Source: Desulfobacteraceae bacterium (GTDB lineage Bacteria; Desulfobacterota; Desulfobacteria; Desulfobacterales; Desulfosalsimonadaceae). From it: DNA of 41,420 nt. The stretch is taken from positions 1 through 41,420 of the forward strand of contig JAIPEJ010000003.1 of the NCBI GenBank assembly GCA_021737225.1. Reading direction: 5' to 3'. Shown one piece after another: positions 1 to 7,374 of this stretch (position 1 is the stretch's first letter; every line of letters begins with the position of its first letter). Made by a program: the position numbers and the translations under genes. The notes beneath the pieces were generated by a model. It saw only the letters and a list, made by a program, of their open reading frames with translations. It searched no databases and was not told where the DNA came from.

Positions 1-656
1 GCTTCAATCTCCAGCGGATCCTCCTGCTCAAGGGATCGTTTCCCTTTGTCTCTGGTAAATACCGATCGCATGTGCCATGGAATGATAAGGTGGCCTATCA
101 TCAAGGCCATCGTAAACTTGTGTCTAGCCACATGCTCCATGGTATTATCAAGTATTATAAAAGGTTCAGGCATGGATTTATGAAGTATTCCTTCGTAGGG
201 CAAGGGGTTCGAGGAATAGATAACATTTATGTCCAGGCGGTTGGCGACCTCGAAGGGGTCGATGGGTAAGGTATTATATTCAATTTGCCGTAGCAAATAC
301 TCAGCATATGAAGCTGACTCATTGAGCATCGGAAATTCGCCGAAGCGAATGGAGCCTGTTAGTTGGTGGAGGTACTCGATAACTTTTGTTTTTTCCTCCG
401 CGGTAAAAAAGTTGACAGCAGCATGAATCAGTTGCGTAGATGGCTCGCGAGTGTTTCTATCCTGGATGCCCCAAAAATAGCTTATCGGGACGTCCAACGC
501 GCTGGATAACTTTATAAGGAGTGAGTAGGAAGGGTTCCGTAATCCGTTTTCAATCTGACTGACATAACCTATCGAAATACCAATTTTTTTTGCCAAGTCT
601 TCTTGGGTCAACCGATATTCTTTACGTTTACTGGAAACCCTTGGTCCAAGCGTCAT
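1..656 (-). CDS. XRE-family regulator with ImmA/IrrE-like C-terminal domain (partial, runs off window edge)
   Basis: The reading frame starts at ATG 656-654, behind a good Shine-Dalgarno (AAAGGGGA), and stays open to base 1, so the C-terminus is missing. Residues about 5-65 form a typical XRE helix-turn-helix (RLTQEDLAKKIGIS, then GYVSQIENGLRNPS). The later part has the layout of an ImmA/IrrE (M78) peptidase domain: RHKFTMALMIGHLIIPWH matches the usual FTLAHELGH region. The zinc motif is degenerate, however. The first His and the catalytic Glu of HExxH are replaced by Leu and Met, while the second His is kept, so the domain is probably not an active protease. Proteins of this build often regulate mobile or defence genes by DNA binding. 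It is divergent from the ubiquitin-like operon with about 245 bp between them, so it may repress that operon; this is inferred from position only. Confidence 0.8.
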   Translation of the reverse strand, partial: MTLGPRVSSKRKEYRLTQEDLAKKIGISIGYVSQIENGLRNPSYSLLIKLSSALDVPISYFWGIQDRNTREPSTQLIHAAVNFFTAEEKTKVIEYLHQLTGSIRFGEFPMLNESASYAEYLLRQIEYNTLPIDPFEVANRLDINVIYSSNPLPYEGILHKSMPEPFIILDNTMEHVARHKFTMALMIGHLIIPWHMRSVFTRDKGKRSLEQEDPLEIE

Positions 657-900
657 TATAATCCCCTTTCATTATATAGCCGATCGTTAAAGGGCGCGTG
701 TATCATATTTCACCTTCCATAGGCAACCATTAGGCTTAGATAGAGCGGGTCGTATTTTTAAAGAATTTAACACATAGTTAAAATAAAAAATAGCTTTTTG
801 TAAAAATTTCTTGCATTATGTTTCCAGATTCGATAAAAAAGAATCAGTCAAGGTCGGCTTGGCAGAAATAACAACATTGGTTAAAGAAAGGGATTACATT

Positions 901-1020
901 ATGAGTGACAAAGAAAAGAAACCGGACCATCCTCCCCACCCGGAACATCCACCGAAACCGGATGTTCCTCCTGGCCCTCCCGATTTTCCACGGCCTCCGC
1001 GTAAACGTGAGGTAGGTTAG
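901..1020 (+). CDS. 39-residue proline-rich peptide ending in Gly; candidate modifier or partner of the E1/E2 system
   Basis: ATG 901 follows a GAAAGGGA ribosome site. An upstream TTG at 811 would give 69 residues but has no such site, so 901 is preferred. The product has 14 prolines in 39 residues, with repeats of the form HPPHPEHPPKP and PPGPP, five lysines, a basic tail and a C-terminal EVG. It should be disordered and soluble, with no signal peptide or membrane segment. Its stop lies 3 bp before the E2 start, and its last codons carry the Shine-Dalgarno of that gene (GAGGTAGG), so the two are probably translated together. In related operons the first small gene often encodes the ubiquitin-like modifier, which is a beta-grasp protein; this peptide is far too short for that fold. 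A C-terminal Gly would suit adenylation by the neighbouring E1. That role is inference; it could also be a scaffold or a substrate. Confidence 0.6.
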   Translation: MSDKEKKPDHPPHPEHPPKPDVPPGPPDFPRPPRKREVG

Positions 1021-1023
1021 CCT

Positions 1024-1905
1024 ATGAAGCCGTGGTGGGAGCGTTTTCCTGAACGACTTGAGCATGAAATCGAAAGGCTGGAGAGCGAGGGGTATTCCTG
1101 CCGGAAGGACGAAGATGCCTTCGAAGCGGGATACGGCGCTCTCCATCTTTCAACACATGTGGAGGGGGTGGGACCGCTTTCTTTGGCGGTCCATTTTTCA
1201 TATCTGCACCCCTACTTCCCCTTCCAGGTAATCTGTAAGGACCTGGATCTCCCGCACCACCAAAATCCGTTCGCCAAAAACTTGTGCATCCTTGGGCGTA
1301 ATCCAGAGCGATGGAATCATACTTGGACAGTTGCTGATGTACTCACGAATATGTTGCCAAAGGTTCTGGAAGCCGGCCAAGCAGACAACCAAGCTTTCAC
1401 CGCACATTTGGAGCAAGATCAGGCTGAGCCCTTTAGCGAGTATTATAGCTTTTATCGGCCCTCAGCGGTGGTATGGGACGGGAGTTGGGTTTTACCTGAA
1501 ACAGTATCCCAAGGATATCTTGAGATGGGCTTTCATCCGTGTGCAAGCCGCAGTCATGGAATTGAGGCTGTAGCTAAGACAGCCGTGCTTTCAATTCTGG
1601 ACCCTGACGGCAGGGTAATAGCAGAGGCTAATCCAAGGCTGGTACAGTTTTTTGGATCGGGGCGAAGAAAGCGATACCCTTGGGTCCGGGTTGAGCAAGA
1701 GATCCGGGAGGCCAACCCGGTTCAATTCGTAAACAGGTTGGCTGAACACAACGCATTCTTGAAAAAGCAGATCGGTGCGATGCTCAAAAAACGTGGCTCA
1801 ATGCTACTGGGAGTGGTGTTTCCTGAGGAGGTAAAACGCAGGAAAACTTCTGATGGATGGGTATTTGTCTATGTCAAAGTCAAAAAAAGCTCAAAAAAAA
1901 GATGA
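1024..1905 (+). CDS. E2-like (ubiquitin-conjugating fold) protein with C-terminal extension
   Basis: This 293-residue protein has an N-terminal segment of about 115 residues resembling prokaryotic E2/UBC-fold proteins. It contains a YPF-like strand (HPYFPFQVI), then H79-Q-N81 in the place of the eukaryotic HPN motif, then Cys88 in NLCIL as the likely thioester cysteine, then a Trp-rich helix start (RWNHTWTVADVL). Residues about 125-293 form an extra region that I do not recognise. It includes EPFSEYYSFYRPS and a Lys/Arg-rich end. Known bacterial E2s receive a modifier from an E1 and pass it to a target or membrane lipid. The gene sits between the small peptide (3 bp gap) and the E1 gene (53 bp overlap), which supports one operon. 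The assignment rests on motif pattern and context rather than a clear full-length match. Confidence 0.75.
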   Translation: MKPWWERFPERLEHEIERLESEGYSCRKDEDAFEAGYGALHLSTHVEGVGPLSLAVHFSYLHPYFPFQVICKDLDLPHHQNPFAKNLCILGRNPERWNHTWTVADVLTNMLPKVLEAGQADNQAFTAHLEQDQAEPFSEYYSFYRPSAVVWDGSWVLPETVSQGYLEMGFHPCASRSHGIEAVAKTAVLSILDPDGRVIAEANPRLVQFFGSGRRKRYPWVRVEQEIREANPVQFVNRLAEHNAFLKKQIGAMLKKRGSMLLGVVFPEEVKRRKTSDGWVFVYVKVKKSSKKR

Positions 1906-2779
1906 AATTCAGTTGGAGGGCGTCTTTCTGCAACCCCACCGCGGCGGTCTCCAGGATGTGAGCGCAAGGCTCCCCTTTTTAGCTGGCATGAACAACAAGA
2001 AGGTATCCCTTATCGGTCTGGGGTGCCTCGGTGCGCCCTGCGCTCTTGAGTTGGCTCGCTCCGGCATTGGTCAATTGCACCTTGTAGACGATGATACTGT
2101 AGATCTTGGAACTACTGTGCGTTGGCCTTTTGGCTCCTCGGAAATCGGCAATTACAAGGTGGATGTACTGGAACGTTTCATTCAGGAAAATTACCCTTAC
2201 ACTAATGTTACTAAATCTTTCTGTAACTTAGGCATAGCACCATTGGACCCTATCGGCGATAGTAACCATTTAGAAGAGGTGGAACGTGTATTCCAGGAAA
2301 GCGATCTTGTCTTTGATGCGTCGGCGAACCTCAATGTAAATCATCTGCTTTCGGATCTGGCTCAAGAAAGACAACTCCCCTATCTGGCAATTACCGTGAC
2401 ATATGGTGCATGGGGAGGGCATATTGTTCGGGTCAGGCCGGGCAAAACTGTCGGTTGCTGGCAATGCTATCGCCGGTTTTTGGATGGAGATCAGACAATC
2501 CCTTATGCCCACGGCGACCCAAGAGGTTTAGTGCAACCGGGAGGATGTGGCACACCCACCTATACCGGTGCAGGCTTTGATGCCTTGGAAATCGCGATGG
2601 GTGGAGTTCGGATGGCAGCATCTACCCTGACCGAGAATGAACAAAATGGGTATCCAACCACCCCTTGGGATGTGGCGGTAATCAACTTGCGTAACGCAAC
2701 GGGAGAAATGATCCCGCCCCATTGGCAGACTTTTCCTCTACAAAAGCATCCGGGATGTGCTTGCGTAAAAAAGTTATGA
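1853..2779 (+). CDS. E1/ThiF-like modifier-activating enzyme
   Basis: The 308-residue protein carries a Rossmann-type adenylation domain. The ATP-binding loop is GLGCLG (residues 55-60), followed by the acidic run DDDTVD (79-84), an Arg (R90) and GNYK (K102), the usual ATP-handling residues of the E1/MoeB/ThiF family. GGCGTPTYTGAGFD (Cys232) matches the conserved segment that holds the candidate catalytic cysteine in E1s of bacterial ubiquitin-like operons. CWQC (202-205) and a C-terminal CAC (302-304) form a split zinc site. It should adenylate the C-terminus of a modifier and pass it to the E2. ATG 1853 is chosen because AGGA lies nine bases upstream; ATG 1871 is an alternative. The start overlaps the E2 gene by 53 bp and the stop overlaps the JAMM gene at ATGA. 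GC content is below that of the core genes, consistent with transfer. Confidence 0.9.
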   Translation: MDGYLSMSKSKKAQKKDEIQLEGVFLQPHRGGLQDVSARLPFLAGMNNKKVSLIGLGCLGAPCALELARSGIGQLHLVDDDTVDLGTTVRWPFGSSEIGNYKVDVLERFIQENYPYTNVTKSFCNLGIAPLDPIGDSNHLEEVERVFQESDLVFDASANLNVNHLLSDLAQERQLPYLAITVTYGAWGGHIVRVRPGKTVGCWQCYRRFLDGDQTIPYAHGDPRGLVQPGGCGTPTYTGAGFDALEIAMGGVRMAASTLTENEQNGYPTTPWDVAVINLRNATGEMIPPHWQTFPLQKHPGCACVKKL

Positions 2780-3276
2780 GAACCGCGTGGATCTCCTATC
2801 GTGATGTTGCTTTCATGCAACAGGAGGCTGAACGGGCATTTCCTTTGGAGACGGGCGGGGTTCTCATGGGTTATTGGACCAAGAATAATCAAGACGCAGT
2901 CATCCGATCAGTGATTGGCCCGGGCCCTAAGGCAAAGCATGAGCGCTCTTCTTTTGCCCCGGATTATGAATGGCAGGAAATGCAGATTGCATGTATTTAT
3001 AAGGATTCAGGGCGTTTTTTTACCTATCTTGGGGACTGGCATTCACACCCGGATGGATTATCAAGACTCAGTTTGAAAGACCGTATCACACTGTGGCGCA
3101 TTGCCAATTACAGGCAGGCCAGAATCGCCCACCCAATTATGGTCATTTTGGCTGGACCGCAGTGGAAGATTAAATTATGGCGACAGGACTGCATGGTTTT
3201 GTTTGATGCTTTTATACTTCCCTTTATTAGGGAGATACGGGTTTATCAATACTGCCACCAATACAAATTTCTATAA
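2776..3276 (+). CDS. JAMM/JAB (MPN) metalloprotease, deubiquitinase-like
   Basis: The ATG at 2776 overlaps the E1 stop as ATGA and gives 166 residues; a longer frame from 2722 would overlap the E1 gene more and is less likely. The JAMM zinc motif is complete: Glu25 in PLETGG, then H89-S-H91, seven residues to Ser99, and Asp102 (HSHPDG, then LSLKD). Such enzymes cut isopeptide bonds or trim the modifier tail. In bacterial ubiquitin-like systems they act as the deconjugating or maturing protease, as Cap3 does for Cap2. With E1 and E2 in the same operon, that role is the natural reading here. The C-terminus after about residue 125 is hydrophobic and aromatic and is not assigned. No terminator is obvious after the stop. 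Confidence 0.9.
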   Translation: MRTAWISYRDVAFMQQEAERAFPLETGGVLMGYWTKNNQDAVIRSVIGPGPKAKHERSSFAPDYEWQEMQIACIYKDSGRFFTYLGDWHSHPDGLSRLSLKDRITLWRIANYRQARIAHPIMVILAGPQWKIKLWRQDCMVLFDAFILPFIREIRVYQYCHQYKFL

Positions 3277-3616
3277 AATGTTCTTGTCATAGACTTAACC
3301 TGAACAATTTTTCGGGCTTCAGAAAAGAATGCTTGCCACTGTCCGCTCCAAGGCAAAAACAATTTTTGTCAACATTGAATCTGGCAATCTGCTTGGCCCG
3401 AGAGGCGCACTACTGGCGTTTCATAGCATGGTGCAGTGGGCCGGAAAACTGGTTGTTTGGCGGTGAACTGGGGCGCAGATATGGGGCACAGATGGGTCGG
3501 GCTGGCGGGAGTGAGAGTTTCCGATGCCAGAAAATACGATAAGGACTGTCGGTTTTCACGAGTTCTCTTCGAGTCGTCCTTGAGCCTTCAGGGAAAATTC
3601 TTGCAGGCTCTTTTTT
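3277..3616. other. Intergenic stretch without a supported gene
   Basis: About 340 bp lie between the JAMM gene and the decayed nuclease. Short open frames exist in several phases but none has a ribosome site, a family resemblance or a sensible composition. I see no hairpin with a T-run, so the end of the operon transcript is not defined by sequence alone. Confidence 0.5.
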
Positions 3617-3936
3617 CTATTTTGAATGCCGCCACTTCCAGGGCGGGATAGGGCAGGCCTGTTGCCAGAGCCCTATCTCGGATTCCCGGGCTTGGTTTTC
3701 CAGATCCCCCCAGGCATTGCAATCCCGAATGCGGCAGTATCTGTCATATACCCACGCGAATCCGACACGTACCAATTCCTCATTCAGCCATTCACCGTCG
3801 CTCTCGATATAGACCAGACCCACCGTCCTGCCATACTTGGTTCTTTCTCCTCCCTCGTTAGGCAGTTTTTGCTTAACCCCCGATTTTGCATGAGGGATAC
3901 TTCGTCCCCATCTGTTTCTGTCTGCAGGGCTTCCAT
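3617..3936 (-). pseudogene. Decayed staphylococcal-nuclease-like (TNase) gene, C-terminal remnant
   Basis: Reading from about 3841 down to 3617, the frame gives KYGRTVGLVYIESDGEWLNE, then a cysteine-containing segment, then a Trp-rich end (IPPWKWRHSK). This matches the C-terminal half of secreted thermonuclease-like proteins. The N-terminal half with the DGDT and Arg/Glu catalytic region is missing. Further upstream the same frame is open but does not resemble a nuclease. A different frame starts at ATG 3936 behind a GAGGA ribosome site and ends after 50 codons (MEALQTETDGDEVSL...). So an expressed start appears to be joined out of frame to the nuclease tail. It lies directly downstream of the recombinase gene. 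I read it as debris of island rearrangement, probably non-functional. Confidence 0.65.
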
Positions 3937-3951
3937 CTTTGGTCCTCTATA

Positions 3952-4542
3952 TTAAATTTCGTTCATCAGGATTCCGTTGATCTCCTTGTCCTCAACACCC
4001 AGGTAGCGCATGGTCACGGCCGGACTGCTGTGGTTGAAGCGTTTGCAGAGCAGCTCGAATCCGATTCCGTAGTGGACCCGCTGGATGTATCCGAAAGTCT
4101 TTCTCAGGCTGTGGGTCCCATAATTGCCGCGCATGTTGATCTGGTCGCACCACGACTTGATCATCCGGTTGGCCGCGCTCACCGTGATGGGCCCGCTACC
4201 CTTCTGGCTGGGAAACAGGTATTCCTCCGGACCTGGCCGACGGTGCTTCAGGTAGTTGGCCAGGGTTTTGTGGGTGGCCTTGTTGACGAGCAGTATGTTT
4301 TCCTTGCCGGTCTTCTGTTCCCGGACCCGAATGATGTCACCCTGCTTTGCCCCTTCGACATCCTTTACCTTGAGCTTTAACAAGTCGCTGATCCGCAGCC
4401 CATTATTAATCCCCATCGTAAAAAGCAGAAGATCCCTGGGACGATCAGAGAGGAGTTTTTTAATGGACCTGATGTCCTCGATCCTTCGGATGGGTTCGAC
4501 GGTGATTCGGGAACCTTTTTTTGGGTGGTTTGTGTTCTGAAT
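3952..4542 (-). CDS. Short tyrosine recombinase/integrase (catalytic domain), non-ATG or damaged start
   Basis: The catalytic domain of a phage-type tyrosine recombinase is clear: Arg in NGLRISDLLKL, HSLRKTFG (HxxR), FNHSSP and the nucleophile Tyr in VTMRYLG. Similarity to a short-integrase family continues upstream of the first ATG (4416) through SIKKLLSDRPRDLLLFT and back to an in-frame stop at 4557-4555. Translation must therefore begin between these points, where the best candidate is ATT at 4542. No good ribosome site precedes it. Either a rare start codon is used or the true N-terminus has been lost by a frameshift or deletion. The length (about 196 codons) suits integrases that lack the arm-binding domain. 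It may have moved the island or act as a resolvase-like accessory. The gene is followed within 20 bp by the decayed nuclease. Confidence 0.75.
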   Translation of the reverse strand: MQNTNHPKKGSRITVEPIRRIEDIRSIKKLLSDRPRDLLLFTMGINNGLRISDLLKLKVKDVEGAKQGDIIRVREQKTGKENILLVNKATHKTLANYLKHRRPGPEEYLFPSQKGSGPITVSAANRMIKSWCDQINMRGNYGTHSLRKTFGYIQRVHYGIGFELLCKRFNHSSPAVTMRYLGVEDKEINGILMNEI

Positions 4543-4555
4543 GGCAAAATCCGAT

Positions 4556-4928
4556 CAAATATCAAGTTTGAGCATTTTTTTGAGAGATTCTTGGTGTTTT
4601 ATTTTTGACCCCGAAAATCGGGGCTCGGGATGTTCCGGAAAAAGCCCGAAACGGCGGGGGTTTTCCTCGTTTTTCAAAGAAAAATGTCAACTTTGGGTAA
4701 AAAGTTGAGATTTTCCATCTTAACGACTTCAAAAGGATTTATAACATTCATTCCGCATAACAAAGCAAATCAACACGCACAAATAACTCCATACCACAAC
4801 CAAATAACCCCCGCTTTCCGAATCGGAAAGCGGGGGTCAGCTAAACAAAAAAGTCAACAAATAAATAACAAAAGATTTTATGAGGCGCCTTGAGCTAATC
4901 CTGTCTAAAAGCCCACCAAATATATGGT
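4556..4928. other. Intergenic stretch with two hairpins, no supported gene
   Basis: About 370 bp are AT-rich apart from two inverted repeats: a small one, CCCCGA-AAA-TCGGGG, at 4609-4623, and the long one listed separately at 4807-4837. A frame of 87 codons on the plus strand has no ribosome site or recognisable product. The stretch probably holds the upstream region of the recombinase gene and the end of the lipoprotein transcript. Confidence 0.45.
4807..4837. repeat. Perfect 14-15 bp inverted repeat (hairpin)
   Basis: ACCCCCGCTTTCCGA is followed after one base by its exact complement. The hairpin is very stable. No T-run of more than three follows on either strand (the minus strand continues TATTTGG), so it is not a textbook terminator. 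It lies about 90 bp beyond the lipoprotein stop on the transcribed side and could still end that transcript, or it could be a recombination or protein-binding site. Confidence 0.5.
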
Positions 4929-5195
4929 CTATTTTTGTTGTGATTCCAGCCTTTCTAATTTATCTATCAGATTCTGAGGGATAACTTGCACTTTAGTTGT
5001 TGTCGGATTATCCCCTGATGAAACCGTACCAGTAAAAGAGTTGAATTTTGCGGTATTCTTTTCAATAATAAGATTCCCTTGGCCATCACTTGAAATATTC
5101 GTGACGTAAGGGCCAGCAGACGTACACCCTCCCAGAACTAACAAGACACCGGCAAAAAAAGAGCATAAACAGAATAATCTCAGTTTGTTAAACAC
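4929..5195 (-). CDS. Small predicted lipoprotein
   Basis: The 88-residue product begins with a charged residue and a hydrophobic stretch (LRLFCLCSFFAGVLLVLGGC) ending in a lipobox LGGC, so it should be acylated and anchored to a membrane by Cys24. The mature part is Ser/Thr/Asn-rich with a short charged helix at the end (IDKLERLESQQ). The start is GTG at 5195, directly behind a strong AGGAGG ribosome site; an overlapping ATG is out of frame. I do not recognise a family. It lies between the recombinase and the BREX operon, in the same orientation, and is separated from brxL by a terminator. A role in defence cannot be claimed from this. Confidence 0.65.
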   Translation of the reverse strand: MFNKLRLFCLCSFFAGVLLVLGGCTSAGPYVTNISSDGQGNLIIEKNTAKFNSFTGTVSSGDNPTTTKVQVIPQNLIDKLERLESQQK

Positions 5196-5275
5196 ATTTC
5201 CTCCTTTAAGCTGAAGTTAGAAACTACCACATTTTATTCTCTTTTTTTTAAATATCAAGCCATGATATTTAAAAC

Positions 5276-5316
5276 AACCCCGCTTCCGGCCACCTGGCCG
5301 GGCGGGGTTTTTATTT
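5276..5316 (-). terminator. Rho-independent terminator after brxL
   Basis: ACCCCGC and GCGGGGT form the outer stem, with CCGGCCA-type pairing inside. On the minus strand it is followed by TTGTTTT and on the plus strand by TTTTTATTT, so it can act in both directions. It begins 8 bp beyond the brxL stop and should end the BREX transcript. Confidence 0.75.
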
Positions 5317-5323
5317 GTCATCG

Positions 5324-7363
5324 TTACTCCACCCCCAAGGCCTTAAACACCGCATCCACTGGATCTGAGTAGAAGCTGGTCTGAAACTTGGCAAAAAGTT
5401 CGCCCGGGACGCTGGGGATGTCATTAACATTGCTCATCGGCAGCAGGATACGTTTGGCCCCGGAGTCAAAGGCCACCTGAAGGGCTTCTGCCACGTTGGT
5501 TGCCGGCACGATATTGCCCCCAAGGCTCATGTCTCCCAGTACCACCAGTTGATTTAACACGGGTTTGCCCATCAGCCCGGAGCAAAAGGCGATCAGGCTG
5601 CAAAGGGTCAGGGGGCGTGCAGGGCCGGTATTATGGATTTCAACAGTGTGGAGATGGTAGTCATGGTCTCCTACCTTGCTCATGGAACTGACCCTGGAAA
5701 TATTGGCCTTGAAATAATCAAATGCGATCTTGATGGCCTCCTTTGTTTTCGGATCCGCCCCGGAGCCTGAAACAGACAGCCTGCCGTTGCCGCCCACCAC
5801 CTGCAGTTCCAGGCGATAAAGGCCCATGTGTTCCCGTGTACCCATAACAACTGTATGAAGCGTGCCGGGGTTTGAAGGCCCTTCCGGTATCAGTGCCCCT
5901 CCCCGCTGTTCGGGCACACTGGTAAATTTTTCTTCCAGGCTGTCAGCGTCGATATAAGAGAAGTGCACATCGTAAAATTCCATCCCGCCGATCTTCTTTA
6001 ATTGTTCTTTGACCCGGCGACGGGATTCCAGGGCGTAACCCAGGCATTTTTCCACCACCTCCTTGTCATATTCCCCGTGCGGATACAGGAGCTTTAACAT
6101 ACCGGACACGGTCTTTCGCACTGCGATTACATCGCGCTGGTTCAGGTTGTTGCCGAGTTTAAAATAGGACTCGAGTGCATCGGCAAAATTGCGCTTTCGC
6201 ATCTCACGGAAATATTCTGCCAGAAAATCCACGATCAGGCCGTAGCGGCTTGTCAGAAATTCCGGCTTCATCTTGGGTATTTCCCAGCCGGGAACATAGG
6301 CGTGCATGCGGTCAAAAAAGGCGGAATCAATCATTTCCTCTGGAAACGGGGCAAACAGGTGACCGGTTTTCACCAGGTTTTCGACACTCTGGTTGAGGTT
6401 GCCCACAAATACCATGGCCGCATTGGCATTGATCACATCCCGCCCCCGGGAAAAGGAGCCCGAGGCCATATAGTCTTTCATGACCTGGATACCGTCCTGG
6501 TCCTTGAACTTGATGCCCGCCACCTCGTCAAATGCCACCACGTCCCATACGCCCACCAGGCCGACTTTCCGGGTGTTCATGTTGTAAAATAGGTTGGGCA
6601 CCGTGGTCTGGCCGCCGGATACCAGTATGGAGTTGGGGCTGATTTCCTTGTAGACGTGGCTTTTGCCGGTGCCCCGCGGCCCAAGCTCGCAGATATTGTA
6701 ATTGTTTTCCACAAGGGGGATCAGCCGGGCAAGCAGGTGCCACTTGGTCCGCTCTTCAAACACGGTGGGCTCAAGCCCGGTGGACCGCAGCAGCACATCC
6801 ATCCACTGGCTTTCCGTAAAAGACCTTCTGCCTTCAAACAAGGCCTCCATGTCCAGGTTGGGCATCTGGATCGGCTTTAATTCTTCCAGTAAAAAGGGAG
6901 AGGTCCTGCCGCCTTCCTCATAGTAATATTGCAGGGTCAGAATGCACCAGATACCGCCCACCAGGAGCTTTTCAAACTGCTTGACATAAGCGCTCGAAAT
7001 TTCAATGCCCTTCACGCCCAGGTTGGCCAGTTGTGCCTCGTACACGTCGCGGCGTTCATTTAACTTTACAGTCACCTTGTCTATGATCTTGAAATGCCCC
7101 TGCTCCTTGATCCGGGACTTGACCTTTTCCGACTCGTCCGGGCGCACATAATTGTCTGCCAGGATACTCTTGACGGTTTTCATGCCGTCTGCAATGACTT
7201 CCTCGTCTTCCACGGCACAATACATCCCGAGCAGGTATTCCAGCACAAAGACCGGGACGTTTGCCCCTTCTTTTAAGAGCTTGGTCAGGTCCTTTCGCAC
7301 CACCCTGCCGGCAAAATGGATGTTTAACAATACATCAATGTCTGTTTCCGCGTTTGCTTCCAT
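5324..7363 (-). CDS. brxL: BREX system AAA+ / Lon-like protein BrxL
   Basis: This is the last gene of the BREX operon (679 residues). The N-terminal 200 residues match BrxL. The AAA+ domain has Walker A GPRGTGKS (228-235), Walker B VVAFDE (275-280) and a sensor-like Asn in GNLNQ. The C-terminal part (from about 490) has the Lon protease fold pattern (LVVLGDMSLGGNIVP). The Lon catalytic pair seems absent: the Ser position reads GPARP (Ala582), and the Lys position within NVAEALQVA also aligns with Ala (about 627). This suggests a DNA-acting motor with a structural Lon-like domain rather than a protease. BrxL homologues are hexameric AAA+ proteins needed for phage defence in several type 1 systems. 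It lies 11 bp after pglZ and is followed by a terminator. Confidence 0.95.
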   Translation of the reverse strand: MEANAETDIDVLLNIHFAGRVVRKDLTKLLKEGANVPVFVLEYLLGMYCAVEDEEVIADGMKTVKSILADNYVRPDESEKVKSRIKEQGHFKIIDKVTVKLNERRDVYEAQLANLGVKGIEISSAYVKQFEKLLVGGIWCILTLQYYYEEGGRTSPFLLEELKPIQMPNLDMEALFEGRRSFTESQWMDVLLRSTGLEPTVFEERTKWHLLARLIPLVENNYNICELGPRGTGKSHVYKEISPNSILVSGGQTTVPNLFYNMNTRKVGLVGVWDVVAFDEVAGIKFKDQDGIQVMKDYMASGSFSRGRDVINANAAMVFVGNLNQSVENLVKTGHLFAPFPEEMIDSAFFDRMHAYVPGWEIPKMKPEFLTSRYGLIVDFLAEYFREMRKRNFADALESYFKLGNNLNQRDVIAVRKTVSGMLKLLYPHGEYDKEVVEKCLGYALESRRRVKEQLKKIGGMEFYDVHFSYIDADSLEEKFTSVPEQRGGALIPEGPSNPGTLHTVVMGTREHMGLYRLELQVVGGNGRLSVSGSGADPKTKEAIKIAFDYFKANISRVSSMSKVGDHDYHLHTVEIHNTGPARPLTLCSLIAFCSGLMGKPVLNQLVVLGDMSLGGNIVPATNVAEALQVAFDSGAKRILLPMSNVNDIPSVPGELFAKFQTSFYSDPVDAVFKALGVE

Positions 7364-7374
7364 GCCAACGTCCT

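Noticed and set aside
901-3276. CBASS operon reading of the E1-E2-JAMM genes
   Set aside because: CBASS type II encodes a cGAS-like nucleotidyltransferase, a fused E2-E1 (Cap2), Cap3 and an effector. Here E1 and E2 are separate and no cyclase or effector is present in the visible part.
3333-3651. Two 70-codon frames after the JAMM gene
   Set aside because: Composition looks random and the second runs into the nuclease remnant on the other strand; no support.
4630-4893. An 87-codon frame between recombinase and lipoprotein
   Set aside because: It crosses a strong hairpin and lacks a ribosome site; the amino-acid string looks non-biological.
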